Virus record (IMG/VR): IMGVR_UViG_3300042349_000573
Location: 1-41,620 of that record
Origin: a virus
Length of the DNA: 41,620 nt
Reading direction: 5' to 3' (one strand)
The translations under genes and the position numbers were made by a program. Below the pieces are notes generated by a model. That model worked only from the letters and a program-made list of their open reading frames with translations, ran no database searches and was not told the DNA's origin. Position 1 is the first letter of the stretch, and each line of letters starts with the position of its first letter. Below, piece by piece: positions 16,987 through 25,966 of this stretch.

Positions 16987-19185
16987 TTATTTGGCTGACT
17001 GGTTATACACCATATCATAGAAAGAAGCCTTAGCTTGTTTGATTTCATCAACTGTTAATTCTCTGTTTATATCTATCGAAATTAATTTTAACCAACTATA
17101 ATAGTTATTAATTAAATTATGGTCAATAGGTTCACTTATCTGTTTAACTATTTCTGCTTCACTAATATTAGAGTATGGATTAAATTTAAACAATATATTT
17201 GTTTTTAAGTCTTCTAATTGTTTATTTTCTATATTGGATAAGCTACGAATATTCTTTTTATTAAAAAACTCTAGTAATATTGGGTTAATAATTTCGCCAA
17301 TATCTTCTTGTGCTGCTGTAGCCCACAATCTTAATGAAGCACCTGTTCTTGGACTGAATGTTCTGTCTTTTCGTTTTTCACTATCTTTAGATAGTTTGGG
17401 TCTTCCTTCTCCAGCTTCTTTAGGAAGCTTGTCTGGTGATGGATTAGTTGATCCCGGCGGCATTTTAGGAGGAGTTAAGGCTTGTTTTAATTCTAGAGCA
17501 TTTTTTTCTCCAGACTTTTTAGGATCTAGCTCAAGACCAACTTGACTAGGAGCAGCTATACCAAGCTGTAAAGAAATTTTACGCAAAGCGTTTTCAAATT
17601 GTGGATCATGCCATGGTCCAGATTTTGGTATCATCCTTTCAGCTGCCCTATCTCTGCTTTCACGATTAAGTCTTGATCTCTCAATGTCTGGATCAAAACC
17701 AAATCTTGTTTGCAACAACTCATCGCTAATAACATTTCTGTCAGCTAGTTGTATTAGTAATGCCTTTTCGCTATCTTCGTTACTAAGATCCATTCTATCA
17801 AATTCAATTTTAGCAGGATATTTGAAACCCATTGCTTTCTGTACAATTGCAATTTCTTGTTCCCAAAATTGTATTAAAACATCTCTGCCATATTGTAGTC
17901 TTTGAGTGAGGGTCTTTAGAGAAATGAAATTGTTTGTTGTTCCAGCAGCACCAAACGTTCCTGTTAGTGTTGGAGGAATTCCCAGGCCAGCATATACCGA
18001 ATTCAAGTGAGGAATATATTTACCCTCTCCAAGAAAATTGTGAACGTTAGTATTTGATTCGACCAGTTCAATATCTGGCCCCCAAATCAAGTCCATAGTA
18101 CCACCACCAACGTTATTACCTAAAATACTAGCTAGTTTAGCAGTAGCTGCTCTGGTTGGCGCTATTTTATGTTCTAGACTACCTAGTTTGAATATGCGAA
18201 TATTGCTAATTGCTCCGTCGAGAGCAGCCATGTCTGCTAGTTTAAGCTTTTCAATAACAGTAATATCATCCATGATAGCATAAATCATAGGATAGGCCCA
18301 TGATTGCCAATCGTCTTTCTTATAATGAAAAACTAGAGTTTTATTAGGATCAAGAGGATATGGCTTCTTAGCTTTTGCTGCTTCTATAATCTGTTCTGGT
18401 AATCCTAAAACAACAGCTTTTTCAGCTTCTGTTTTTGGACTATTAATAATTCTTCGTAATGATGGTGGTAATTGTAATTCGTAAGTCTTGTTGCTAACAA
18501 ATGAAGATAATGCTCCAGCAGCAACCTCGACACAAGCAGGGTCAATAAATGTGTATTTCCAAGGAATCTCTCTTTTTTCTACAGACACTTCTGGAAGATC
18601 TGCCAATTGCATATCGGCAGAACCCAAAGCCCTATAAAGCTTATCTGCAACCTTAACGCTTATTTTTGCTGTTCTACGATCAATAACGATATTACCGCTT
18701 TTGTATATATTATTAAGAAATCTTTCGCTACGATCTTTGCCACTAATTTTTTTAAACCACTGCCTATAAAATCTTTCAATTCTTTTATTTCTGTGAACTA
18801 ATCTGATGCCTTGACTAGCAAAATCACCCATCAAATCTATAACATTTTTAACCAAGCCCACACGTTGATAAACCTCATCTGCTCTGCGCAAGATGGCTTT
18901 TATTTGATTAGGAGGAGCTTCTTGTGGACGGAAAGTATAGTAATCTGATTTGGTTAAACCTGGACGACTTCCTGTTTGACCATCTAAATTAGAAAAGTCT
19001 AAGCTATATCTTCTGCCACCAGCAGCAACAGCTCTTTCTACTAAGGTAAATTCGTCTAAAGATGAAGCAGATGCTTTTAGAGCTTCCTGCTTACTGGCCA
19101 AATCATCACCCCATGTGACATACGCATCCTCTGGGATAATATTAGCGTCTTTAATAATTTCGTTTTTTGTTTTTCTGTTAGCCAT
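16987..19185 (-). CDS. Portal protein
   Basis: 732 residues, the length expected for a large phage portal. It lies directly between large terminase (one small nuclease gene intervening) and the protease-scaffold gene. The N-terminal half includes DEVYQRVGLVKNVIDLMGDF and FYRQWFKKI, a basic wing-like region. The centre has a helical stem and crown-like region ending FGAAGTTNNFISLKTLTQRL. The C-terminal region (from about 540) is Pro/Lys-rich and then a helical tail. It forms the dodecameric DNA channel at the capsid vertex. Assignment rests on size, order and the general portal-like pattern. Confidence 0.8.
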   Translation of the reverse strand: MANRKTKNEIIKDANIIPEDAYVTWGDDLASKQEALKASASSLDEFTLVERAVAAGGRRYSLDFSNLDGQTGSRPGLTKSDYYTFRPQEAPPNQIKAILRRADEVYQRVGLVKNVIDLMGDFASQGIRLVHRNKRIERFYRQWFKKISGKDRSERFLNNIYKSGNIVIDRRTAKISVKVADKLYRALGSADMQLADLPEVSVEKREIPWKYTFIDPACVEVAAGALSSFVSNKTYELQLPPSLRRIINSPKTEAEKAVVLGLPEQIIEAAKAKKPYPLDPNKTLVFHYKKDDWQSWAYPMIYAIMDDITVIEKLKLADMAALDGAISNIRIFKLGSLEHKIAPTRAATAKLASILGNNVGGGTMDLIWGPDIELVESNTNVHNFLGEGKYIPHLNSVYAGLGIPPTLTGTFGAAGTTNNFISLKTLTQRLQYGRDVLIQFWEQEIAIVQKAMGFKYPAKIEFDRMDLSNEDSEKALLIQLADRNVISDELLQTRFGFDPDIERSRLNRESRDRAAERMIPKSGPWHDPQFENALRKISLQLGIAAPSQVGLELDPKKSGEKNALELKQALTPPKMPPGSTNPSPDKLPKEAGEGRPKLSKDSEKRKDRTFSPRTGASLRLWATAAQEDIGEIINPILLEFFNKKNIRSLSNIENKQLEDLKTNILFKFNPYSNISEAEIVKQISEPIDHNLINNYYSWLKLISIDINRELTVDEIKQAKASFYDMVYNQSAK

Positions 19186-19194
19186 ATTGTTATT

Positions 19195-19776
19195 TTATAT
19201 TGTTGTGGTTTGTAGTATGTACTTGAGTCTTGATCCAGTGTTATCGAGTGGGAGAACATAGCCCAAAAATTCTAAGTAATTTCTAATTTTATCTTCGTAT
19301 AGGTCTTGTTTTTCATAACTGTCAACAGAAAACACATGATAATAAATTGGTTTGCTCTCAGACGCATTATAGTATCTATTAAATCTATTAATCAGATTTT
19401 GTGTTTGACCAATTTTTAATAAATTACATTTTTCGTCAGAAAGTAAGTATAAATAATTTCCACCAATATAGTTTTTAAGTTTTTGTCTTTCAGGAGTAGA
19501 AATACAATAGGATAAATCAGAAAATTTATTAGATATTTGATCAATCAGCATATTATTAAATTTTACGTCTGTAAAACCTAACCATTCTTTTTTATCAACG
19601 CAATCAATAAATGAGGTACTAATAAAAACATTAGAAGAGGACCATCTATCAAAAATATCATTTTTTACAGCGATATTATTTTTACATTTTTGACAATAAT
19701 TTGTGCGATTATTACTTGCGTTAATATTAAATTGACGACATAATCTACAATAATTTTTGTCTTTTACTATTTTCAT
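19195..19776 (-). CDS. GIY-YIG / T5orf172-type nuclease with zinc ribbon
   Basis: 193 residues. Cysteines 10, 13, 28 and 31 (YCRLC, YCQKC) form a zinc ribbon. The C-terminal half has the T5orf172 pattern: YLYLLSDEKCNLLKIGQTQN followed by a conserved Arg (NRFNRYY). Such stand-alone genes in phages are usually homing-type endonucleases or modifiers of host DNA. Insertion between large terminase and portal genes is typical of a mobile nuclease. A candidate late motif lies 47 bases upstream of its ATG. Confidence 0.7.
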   Translation of the reverse strand: MKIVKDKNYCRLCRQFNINASNNRTNYCQKCKNNIAVKNDIFDRWSSSNVFISTSFIDCVDKKEWLGFTDVKFNNMLIDQISNKFSDLSYCISTPERQKLKNYIGGNYLYLLSDEKCNLLKIGQTQNLINRFNRYYNASESKPIYYHVFSVDSYEKQDLYEDKIRNYLEFLGYVLPLDNTGSRLKYILQTTTI

Positions 19777-19822
19777 AAAATCTAATCGTATTACGATGCA
19801 AACGGTAATTGTATTATAGTTC

Positions 19823-19833
19823 TTTATACACTT
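19823..19833 (-). promoter_or_regulatory. Candidate late promoter motif variant
   Basis: Reads AAGTGTATAAA in the gene direction, 47 bases upstream of the ATG at 19776. It differs from the other copies by loss of one G and one T. It begins right beside the large terminase stop codon. Confidence 0.3.
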
Positions 19834-21855
19834 TTATCTATAAATTCCCGTATAAATATCATCATTGGCGCCAGATACAAACCAATCTGGACCCTTATAT
19901 AACTTTCCATCACTTTTTACGGAATTACGAGCATCTGCACCAATCACATCATAGTCTACTGGCTTAAGGGCTCTATTAATTTGACGAGCTAACATATTGG
20001 CAATTAATAAGGCACTATATCTATCTTTTCTTAATCGGCCCTTTTTTCCATGAGATAGTTTAGTTTCAGGAGTATCCCATCTGTCTCTGGCGTTGGCGTT
20101 ATTACTTGTTTGTGTCATAACAATAGTTGTTAATTCATTTTTAAGCTCTTCTATCTCTAAAATACATTCACTTAAACTATCATATAAGGCGGCACTTAGG
20201 TCGGTGCTGATAATATTTTTATTTTCTTGTTCTAATGCCAAACCAAGGGTTAAGTTGTCAAATTCTGGAAATAGTAATACTTTATCCTCAAAGTCTTTTC
20301 TCATACCATGATTAGCCTGACTAGTCCATTCTGCTTTGGCAAATTGAACCAGCTCTAAAATATGCAATCCAGTTTGATCATCAGTATCTTTAGATTTGTT
20401 ATCATCTATCACCGGCCATATTAGATGCTCTCCGCCATCTATTTTTAAAGGATCATGTAGTCCTTCTTCAATAGCGACACCACCACCCTGAGCATCCATA
20501 CCGATTCGTATAGGAGTAAAGGTCTTCATTAAATTACGAATTTTTCTACAACAGAATCCATAAAAATCATGTTCAGTAACCAAGCCTATTTTTTGTCTTT
20601 CCTTAAAATTAGCACGATTTGTTGTCCAGCAATAGACTATACGCGAATGTGTGGGATTAACCTCTAGTATTACTATACTGAAATTGTCTTGTTCGGATGC
20701 TGGGTCAATACCATAGATATATTGCTTATTAGGATCACCGTTAATTGCTGCTGAAAATTTAATTGGCTTACTGTCTATTATGATATTGTTATTAGATACG
20801 ACACAATTTTCTATCAAGCTCCTTCTAAAGAATCCTTCACTATCACTAACAAAGCAGGCAGCATATTCCATATTATAAATACCGCTATGAATAGTAGCCT
20901 TAGCTCTTGAAACCTGTTTATCATCCATAAATCCTTTGGGTATTAGCTCATATGGCATTCTAATGATACTATAGTCTTTCCAATTAAAATTACTAGGAAC
21001 TTCTCCTTTAAAAATTTCTTCTAGTTTTTTAGCATCCCCCTTACTCTCTATAATCGCTTTATATCTTTTCCAATATGATGCAAAGTGCTTGAATGCGTAA
21101 TCTGCTGTTCCTGATATAATGGCCTGATTGCCCATCTTAACATTGAGTGCTTCTAGCTCAGTATTCCATAATCCAGCCTCAACCATCGCTGCTTTTTTGG
21201 CTTCTTCTTTTACGTTCTGTATTGGACTAGCCGATACTGCTGCGAATCCAGAGACTACGGTTTCATAAATATCTGGAGATATAGAGGCAAATTCGTCTGC
21301 AATAATAATATGTGCTCTTAGTCCTCTGATTTTACTTCCGTCACCCATGGGAATGGCTACTGTCCAACTATCTCCTAATCTCATTGTGCATCTATCAACA
21401 TCTCGACGAGGACCATCATCCCCACCGCCAAAAATACTTCTTAATATGGGACTACTACGCCATATAGTTTCCATGTATTCAAAAATGATTTTACTTTGAC
21501 GAAAAGCAGCACCAACTACTACTATTTTTGTTCCTGGATAAAATGTCATTCTGACAACACAGTATAGGGCTAGCAAGAAACTTTTACCCCACCCACGACT
21601 AGCAATATACATAGGAAATGGTCTAATCCATAGTTCTTGAAGAATAGTCATCTGTATTGGATGTAATTCTATACCGAACAACAGTTTACATGTGCCTCCA
21701 ATATACTTTGGGTTTCTTAGTAGTTTCATTAAATGCAAATCTGGATTTTCTATATCCAGTTCGTTTCTATGAATCATAGGATTACTATCAATCGACAGAG
21801 TCGATAGGTCTCCTAATCCGAGCCATGCATTGTCGAAAGCTACGTTTTTAGACAT
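19834..21855 (-). CDS. terL: Large terminase subunit (ATPase-nuclease)
   Basis: 673 residues. The ATPase domain has a Walker A motif at about 87-92 (RGWGKS), with upstream MYIAS strand, and a Walker B motif at about 183-188 (IIIADE). The nuclease domain has an acidic strand YIYGIDPASEQD (Asp about 384) and a second IGMDAQGGG (Asp about 454), as in RNase H-like terminase nucleases. It powers DNA packaging through the portal and cuts concatemers. Its ATG overlaps the upstream ERCC4-type nuclease gene by eight bases. Assignment is firm. Confidence 0.92.
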   Translation of the reverse strand: MSKNVAFDNAWLGLGDLSTLSIDSNPMIHRNELDIENPDLHLMKLLRNPKYIGGTCKLLFGIELHPIQMTILQELWIRPFPMYIASRGWGKSFLLALYCVVRMTFYPGTKIVVVGAAFRQSKIIFEYMETIWRSSPILRSIFGGGDDGPRRDVDRCTMRLGDSWTVAIPMGDGSKIRGLRAHIIIADEFASISPDIYETVVSGFAAVSASPIQNVKEEAKKAAMVEAGLWNTELEALNVKMGNQAIISGTADYAFKHFASYWKRYKAIIESKGDAKKLEEIFKGEVPSNFNWKDYSIIRMPYELIPKGFMDDKQVSRAKATIHSGIYNMEYAACFVSDSEGFFRRSLIENCVVSNNNIIIDSKPIKFSAAINGDPNKQYIYGIDPASEQDNFSIVILEVNPTHSRIVYCWTTNRANFKERQKIGLVTEHDFYGFCCRKIRNLMKTFTPIRIGMDAQGGGVAIEEGLHDPLKIDGGEHLIWPVIDDNKSKDTDDQTGLHILELVQFAKAEWTSQANHGMRKDFEDKVLLFPEFDNLTLGLALEQENKNIISTDLSAALYDSLSECILEIEELKNELTTIVMTQTSNNANARDRWDTPETKLSHGKKGRLRKDRYSALLIANMLARQINRALKPVDYDVIGADARNSVKSDGKLYKGPDWFVSGANDDIYTGIYR

Positions 21856-22327
21856 TATTCTGTTTAACCACTTCTAAATAGTGAATCTTTTTAAGAATCA
21901 TTTCTGCAAGCTTAGCAGCGTTTGTAGCATTACCACAAAAGAACACTTTGATATTATGAGACATCTCTAGCTCTAATATATTTTTAATTAAGAAAGCTGG
22001 ACTAATTTTAATCTTATCCCACATCTTTTTGGGAACAGTAGATCCTATAGGATAAACTAGAAGGTCTTCTAGATCGAATTCTAGTAATAAAAATGCGTAC
22101 TTGATATTGCTCATTCTCATTATTACATCTTTGAACCTGCTTTCTACAACATTGTTAGCAAATTCACTAGCACTCTTTTTTCTTTCAACACAAATTAAGT
22201 GCTCTAATCCTTCTATGCTATAATCTCCAGTATCTAGTTTTTTATTTGCTGTAGTATAAGACTCAAAAACCCAGGGTTGTTGTTCTCTTGTGTCTACAAT
22301 AATAGTAAAGTTATTATAATGAGTCAT
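21848..22327 (-). CDS. ERCC4-domain nuclease
   Basis: 159 residues. Clear ERCC4/XPF-type nuclease motifs: IIVDTREQQPW (Asp12, Arg14, Glu15), KLDTGDYSI (Asp35) and VERKKSASEFA (Glu48, Lys50). This is a structure-specific or resolvase-like nuclease fold found in several phages, where it may process branched DNA before packaging. It overlaps the HNH gene upstream by 14 bases and large terminase downstream by eight bases, so all three are probably co-translated. It is short for a full XPF and lacks a helicase domain, as usual in phages. Confidence 0.8.
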   Translation of the reverse strand: MTHYNNFTIIVDTREQQPWVFESYTTANKKLDTGDYSIEGLEHLICVERKKSASEFANNVVESRFKDVIMRMSNIKYAFLLLEFDLEDLLVYPIGSTVPKKMWDKIKISPAFLIKNILELEMSHNIKVFFCGNATNAAKLAEMILKKIHYLEVVKQNNV

Positions 22328-22592
22328 TTTTTTTATCCGCTAATATTTTTAAGAATACTGCTTCATATATATGTTCTAATCCTTGGATTAGTTTGTGATG
22401 ATAATAACATAAAGTAATTCCATTATTAACATCAAATCTCAAACCAGGAAAATTAGCCCAAGTTTTAATATGATGAGCATTTAGCCTTTTACGCATAGTA
22501 CATCCTAGCCATTGGCACTGATGTTTGTCTCTTTTATATACCTTGGTTCTCCACTTTTTATATTCTGGATCATCAAAATTACGCTTAAACAT
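22314..22592 (-). CDS. HNH endonuclease
   Basis: 92 residues from the ATG at 22592, which overlaps the gmd stop by eight bases; an in-frame start 30 bases upstream is possible. The HNH core is clear: Cys26 and Cys31 (HQCQWLGC), the paired His40-His41 (NAHHIKTW), then NNGITLCYYHHKLI. Just upstream of large terminase, HNH proteins in many phages are needed for terminase cutting at cos or for genome processing. It may alternatively be a free-standing homing nuclease. Confidence 0.85.
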   Translation of the reverse strand: MFKRNFDDPEYKKWRTKVYKRDKHQCQWLGCTMRKRLNAHHIKTWANFPGLRFDVNNGITLCYYHHKLIQGLEHIYEAVFLKILADKKNDSL

Positions 22593-23589
22593 ATGAGTTG
22601 GTTCTATATTTAGAAATATCACTATCTACCATATCTTTGACCAGATCATCAAACGACACATTAGGAGACCACCCAAGCTTATTTCTTGCCTTAGTACTAT
22701 CACCTTTAAGATAATTAACCTCACAGGGTCTATAGAACTCTGGATCAATAAATATGTAATCGGACCAATTTAAATTAACATAAGAAAATGCTTTTTCACA
22801 AAATTCTCTCACAGTATATGTATCTCCAGTACTTAATACAAAATCGTCTGCTTCATCTTGTTGTAGCATTAAAAACATGCCCTTGACATAGTCTCTAGCA
22901 TGTCCCCAATCTCTACTAGCCTCTAAGTTGCCCAACCCAAGTTTTGATGCAGGTGATATTGATCCGGAAACAAGTTGACCGATAAAATTAGTTATCTTAC
23001 GAGTAACAAAATTTACACCTCGTCGTGGACTTTCGTGATTAAATAAAATTCCAGAACAAGTATATAGACCATAAGCCTCTCTGTATATTTGTATCATTCT
23101 ATGACTTGCCATCTTGGCAACAGCGTAGGGGCTTTGTGGTAAAAACTTAGTATCTTCATTCTGATATTTATTATTACCCACTCCTACAGAATAATTAGAT
23201 CCAAACATTTCACTTGTGCTAGCCTGATAAAATTTTGTACTATTAGAAAACTTCCTGATGCTCTCTAATAAATTAATAACTCCTATAGTGTCAATTTCAA
23301 ATGTTGTGGTGGGCTGATTAAAACTTGTCCCAACATGGCTTTGTGCAGCTAAATTGTAAAATTCATCTGGCTTATACTTATTGATAACTGAAATACATGA
23401 GCTGGGATCGGTTAGATCAAATTCTTCTAGGTGCAGATTTGGATTAGAAATGTGTGATATTCTTTCAAGATTAGAAGAACTAGATCGTCGATATAGTCCT
23501 ATAACAGCATAGTCTAAATCTAATAATAGTTCTGCAAGATATGAACCGTCTTGTCCTGTTATTCCGCTTATCAGTGCTGTTTTATTCAT
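22585..23589 (-). CDS. gmd: GDP-mannose 4,6-dehydratase
   Basis: 334 residues from the ATG at 23589, which overlaps the upstream gene's stop (ATGAATAA). Converts GDP-mannose to GDP-4-keto-6-deoxymannose with NADP. The Rossmann loop GITGQDGSYLAELL is intact. Catalytic elements STSEMFG and YAVAKM (Tyr-x3-Lys) are present, as is the family HESPRRG block. Length is near the family norm of about 340-370. It lies in the packaging operon, while its pathway partner fcl is on the other strand at 25967-26905. Together they would make GDP-L-fucose. Confidence 0.92.
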   Translation of the reverse strand: MNKTALISGITGQDGSYLAELLLDLDYAVIGLYRRSSSSNLERISHISNPNLHLEEFDLTDPSSCISVINKYKPDEFYNLAAQSHVGTSFNQPTTTFEIDTIGVINLLESIRKFSNSTKFYQASTSEMFGSNYSVGVGNNKYQNEDTKFLPQSPYAVAKMASHRMIQIYREAYGLYTCSGILFNHESPRRGVNFVTRKITNFIGQLVSGSISPASKLGLGNLEASRDWGHARDYVKGMFLMLQQDEADDFVLSTGDTYTVREFCEKAFSYVNLNWSDYIFIDPEFYRPCEVNYLKGDSTKARNKLGWSPNVSFDDLVKDMVDSDISKYRTNSYV

Positions 23590-24403
23590 TGTCCACACTT
23601 TCTGGGGTTAGTAGGGGTTTATCGACAACTCCGTCTTGATAGTTATGATATCCTTGTAGCTTATACTTAACTTTTTCTGTAGCCATGCTCAGAATTTCCA
23701 TTTCCTTACCTTCTCGTTCTCTCACTTCTTCATCTTCTAACATTCTAATTAAACCGACCCAGCTACTTTTCCCGTCTTCAATTCTTTTAATTCTCTGCTC
23801 TCGGGTCGCCTTTAGATCTTTACTAATTTTCTGTTGTTCATTTAATAGCTTTGTATACTCATTGGTATAATTGGCAATGCTATTGCGAGCAAAGCTCAGT
23901 TGGGTTTCCAGATTTGCAAGTTTCGGAATGTCTCTTTCTGTTTCTGTCTTTTCATATTCTTTGTCTACTTGTTTCTGAAGTTTTTCTGTTTCAGCGATGT
24001 GTCTCTTACGCTCCTTCATGCTTCTGTTAATCAGAATATCTATGGTGATGAATTGTTTAATTTGTAGTTCTTCTGCTGGTAAAACGTCTTCTCTAAACTG
24101 TTTTATTAAACCTACCCACGTATCTTCAAAGTATTCAAGCTCTCCAGTGTCAACATCAAACTGTCTCTGTATTTCTCTCCAAAAAGTTTTCGTGTGAAGC
24201 TTGTGTTTTAATATTTCTGCATCATTATCTGACTCAACAATAGATAGTTGATTCTCAGAAACATATCTTTGTACGGGAGAGACAGTACGATTGAGGTTAT
24301 CAGCTATCTGCTGTAAGCTTAATGTTTTGTAGTTCTCTCTGATATATTTTTCTTCGTCGAGGCTTAATTGTCCTCGTTTTCTTGGAATGTTGTTGGCTTC
24401 CAA
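23582..24403 (-). CDS. HTH / coiled-coil protein, candidate small terminase subunit
   Basis: 273 residues. Residues about 12-45 form a helix-turn-helix (DEEKYIRENYKTLSLQQIADNL). The middle and C-terminal parts are long charged helices (MKERKRHIAETEKLQKQVDK) likely to oligomerise. A DNA-binding N-terminus plus an oligomerising helical body, encoded upstream of large terminase, fits a small terminase subunit. The intervening gmd, HNH and ERCC4 genes make the link less direct. It overlaps the sigma-factor gene by 40 bases. Alternatives are a transcription regulator or DNA-binding structural protein. Confidence 0.5.
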   Translation of the reverse strand: MEANNIPRKRGQLSLDEEKYIRENYKTLSLQQIADNLNRTVSPVQRYVSENQLSIVESDNDAEILKHKLHTKTFWREIQRQFDVDTGELEYFEDTWVGLIKQFREDVLPAEELQIKQFITIDILINRSMKERKRHIAETEKLQKQVDKEYEKTETERDIPKLANLETQLSFARNSIANYTNEYTKLLNEQQKISKDLKATREQRIKRIEDGKSSWVGLIRMLEDEEVREREGKEMEILSMATEKVKYKLQGYHNYQDGVVDKPLLTPESVDNE

Positions 24404-25041
24404 TTGTTTGTCTCCATTAAAGTAAAAATATGTTGTTGTAATTTTTTAAGTTCTAACTTAGAAATTTTGGCCCCATGTTTAAGTTTCAGATAGCTTTCAC
24501 GAAACTCGCTTTGAACATGCATATCTAAAAATTTGATTAATTCTTGATTCTGTACGTTAAGATCAAAATCTGTTGGCTGTACAGACTGATGTAATGAGGT
24601 TTCTATATAGGATGGTTGTATAATATTTTTCTTAACTTCGTTACGTTTTGCCCAGGCGGCATATAAATCACAATCATGCTTATTGTTATACTTTTCACAT
24701 TGACTCAATGATACTTTGCATGTTTTGTCAAAGAAAGGACAAGAATGACAGGGTTTGTCTGGTCGCTGATAGTTATTTCTCTTATAGTTAAATAGTCTAT
24801 TGCGAACATGGGTCCATAGAAAATTCTCTAATGGTCTTTTATTATCATAGTTTTCCAAGCCTTCAAGAGCGAAGATTGCGGCTTGTTGTTTCATGTCCTC
24901 TACACTATGATATGCAAATCTAAACTTATTAGCTAATCTTTTGCTAATATTTTCTAATGCTTGTAAAAACTCTTCTGTTTTAACACCATTAGGCAAATCA
25001 CTCTGAGGTTTTGTCTTGATTGGTTTCTGTTGTTTTTTCAT
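24364..25041 (-). CDS. Sigma-70-like factor, probable late-gene sigma
   Basis: 225 residues. The region SVEDMKQQAAIFALEGLENY, then DNKRPLENFLWTHVRNRLFN, matches sigma region 2, which melts the -10 element; phage late sigma factors such as T4 gp55 have a similar reduced layout. A Cys cluster (CHSCPFF, TCKV, QCEKY, DCDLY; five Cys) follows and may bind zinc, which is unusual for sigma factors. A canonical region 4 is not obvious. It is an early member of the minus-strand late block and may direct transcription from AGGTGTATTAAA sites. Confidence 0.7.
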   Translation of the reverse strand: MKKQQKPIKTKPQSDLPNGVKTEEFLQALENISKRLANKFRFAYHSVEDMKQQAAIFALEGLENYDNKRPLENFLWTHVRNRLFNYKRNNYQRPDKPCHSCPFFDKTCKVSLSQCEKYNNKHDCDLYAAWAKRNEVKKNIIQPSYIETSLHQSVQPTDFDLNVQNQELIKFLDMHVQSEFRESYLKLKHGAKISKLELKKLQQHIFTLMETNNWKPTTFQENEDN

Positions 25042-25171
25042 CTAGTAGTTGCGCTATAGTTTTTGCGGGCAAAGACTCTAGATCTGAGGATACGTCCTCT
25101 ATGGTGCCTGATGCCCTGACGTGCAATACAGAGTCGATAATATTATTCGTTTTGATATTTATTTTGTTCAT
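24998..25171 (-). CDS. Small hypothetical protein leading the minus-strand block
   Basis: 57 residues from the ATG at 25171, which has a GAGG ribosome site; a TTG eight codons upstream is less likely. It is polar and Ser/Thr/Asp/Glu-rich (IEDVSSDLESLPAKTIAQLL) with no membrane segment. It overlaps the sigma gene by 44 bases. It is the first gene downstream of the divergent promoter region. Function unknown. Confidence 0.5.
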   Translation of the reverse strand: MNKINIKTNNIIDSVLHVRASGTIEDVSSDLESLPAKTIAQLLDEKTTETNQDKTSE

Positions 25172-25203
25172 TTTTTGTTGCCTCAAACTTGCCAACTCTT
25201 ACT

Positions 25204-25231
25204 ATAATATGTTCGTTGGACAAATTGTCAA
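25204..25231 (-). promoter_or_regulatory. Sigma-70-like promoter for the minus-strand block
   Basis: In the minus direction TTGACA at 25231-25226 is followed after 16 bases by TATTAT at 25209-25204. It lies in the 90-base gap between divergent genes, upstream of the ATG at 25171. It would drive the sigma-factor operon. A TATAAT on the plus strand overlaps the same -10 region and may serve the AT-hook gene. Confidence 0.5.
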
Positions 25232-25261
25232 TTTATTAAACAAGATTTTTAAGGAGTTATT

Positions 25262-25489
25262 ATGGCCAACTATAAAAAGTGGACATCTGCTGAACTGGAC
25301 TACATTCAAAATAACCACACTAGTTTGTGTGACGAATTTCTGGCCGGATCTCTTAGTAAGATGACCGGAGAGAATATTACTACTGCTATGGTGCGAAGAC
25401 AGCGAAGAAAGCTTGCTCTAAAGAAGAGTAGAGGTCGTCCTCGTAAAATTGCTAAGGTAGCTGATGGTGCTGTTCCGTCAGTTAATTGA
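25262..25489 (+). CDS. Small AT-hook DNA-binding protein
   Basis: 75 residues. The N-terminal part (YKKWTSAELDYIQNNHTSL) looks like a SANT/homeodomain-like helical unit. The C-terminus has a basic stretch (VRRQRRKLALKKSRGRPRK) ending in a classic AT-hook RGRPRK. It probably binds AT-rich DNA in the minor groove, so it may be a regulator or nucleoid-like protein. It starts the plus-strand block with a perfect AAGGAG site and is followed by a strong terminator, so it is probably a monocistronic, highly expressed unit. Confidence 0.7.
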   Translation: MANYKKWTSAELDYIQNNHTSLCDEFLAGSLSKMTGENITTAMVRRQRRKLALKKSRGRPRKIAKVADGAVPSVN

Positions 25490-25519
25490 TCTATTTAAAA
25501 ATAGTTAACAACCAGATAG

Positions 25520-25556
25520 AAGCTACCGGTTATTTAGGCTGGTAGCTTTTATTTTT
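25520..25556 (+). terminator. Intrinsic terminator after AT-hook gene
   Basis: An AAGCTACC...GGTAGCTT stem is followed by TTATTTTT. It lies 30 bases after the stop codon. Confidence 0.85.
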
Positions 25557-25566
25557 GGAATATAAA

Positions 25567-25595
25567 TTGTTTAAGTTGTATCGTAATACTATAAT
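25567..25595 (+). promoter_or_regulatory. Sigma-70-like promoter upstream of secreted protein gene
   Basis: TTGTTT, 17 bases, TATAAT. It lies between the terminator and the ATG at 25626, and an AAGGAAG site follows. The -35 is weak. Confidence 0.45.
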
Positions 25596-25625
25596 TCTTA
25601 TTTTATCATGTAAAGGAAGCATCTT

Positions 25626-25940
25626 ATGATGATTAAAAGCGCCCTGGTTCTTTTGGCTCTAGTGTTCTGTTCAGTTTCTTATGGTCAAGATGTAATATAT
25701 CAAACTGTTCCCGTTCAATCCACCGTATACTATCAAGCTCCAAATGTTTCTTTTGTTCCAGTATTGGTGCAGAAAGAGGTGTTGGTCAATACTTGGGAAT
25801 TTCGGCCAATAGTCATACCTAATTTTACGATTTATCAATACCAGCATATTGCTCCTGTATATTATCATAGACCTTGTTGGTTTCGTAATAGCGGACCATA
25901 TTATATTACTAGTCCAGTTGTAAGTCCTTATAGGTATTAA
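25626..25940 (+). CDS. Small secreted Val/Pro/Tyr-rich protein
   Basis: 104 residues. The N-terminus is a signal peptide: MMIKSALVLLALVFCSVSYG followed by a likely cleavage before Gln. The mature part is rich in Val, Pro, Tyr and Gln (VIYQTVPVQSTVYYQAP) and ends SPYRY. It is a paralogue of the protein at 33563-33847, sharing the CSVSYG end of the signal, the QAPxxxxVPV pattern and a [PI][YI]RY C-terminus. The style is like small secreted planctomycete proteins. It may act at the host envelope. Function unknown. Confidence 0.65.
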   Translation: MMIKSALVLLALVFCSVSYGQDVIYQTVPVQSTVYYQAPNVSFVPVLVQKEVLVNTWEFRPIVIPNFTIYQYQHIAPVYYHRPCWFRNSGPYYITSPVVSPYRY

Positions 25941-25966
25941 TAAATATAGAAGGATATAATAAGATT

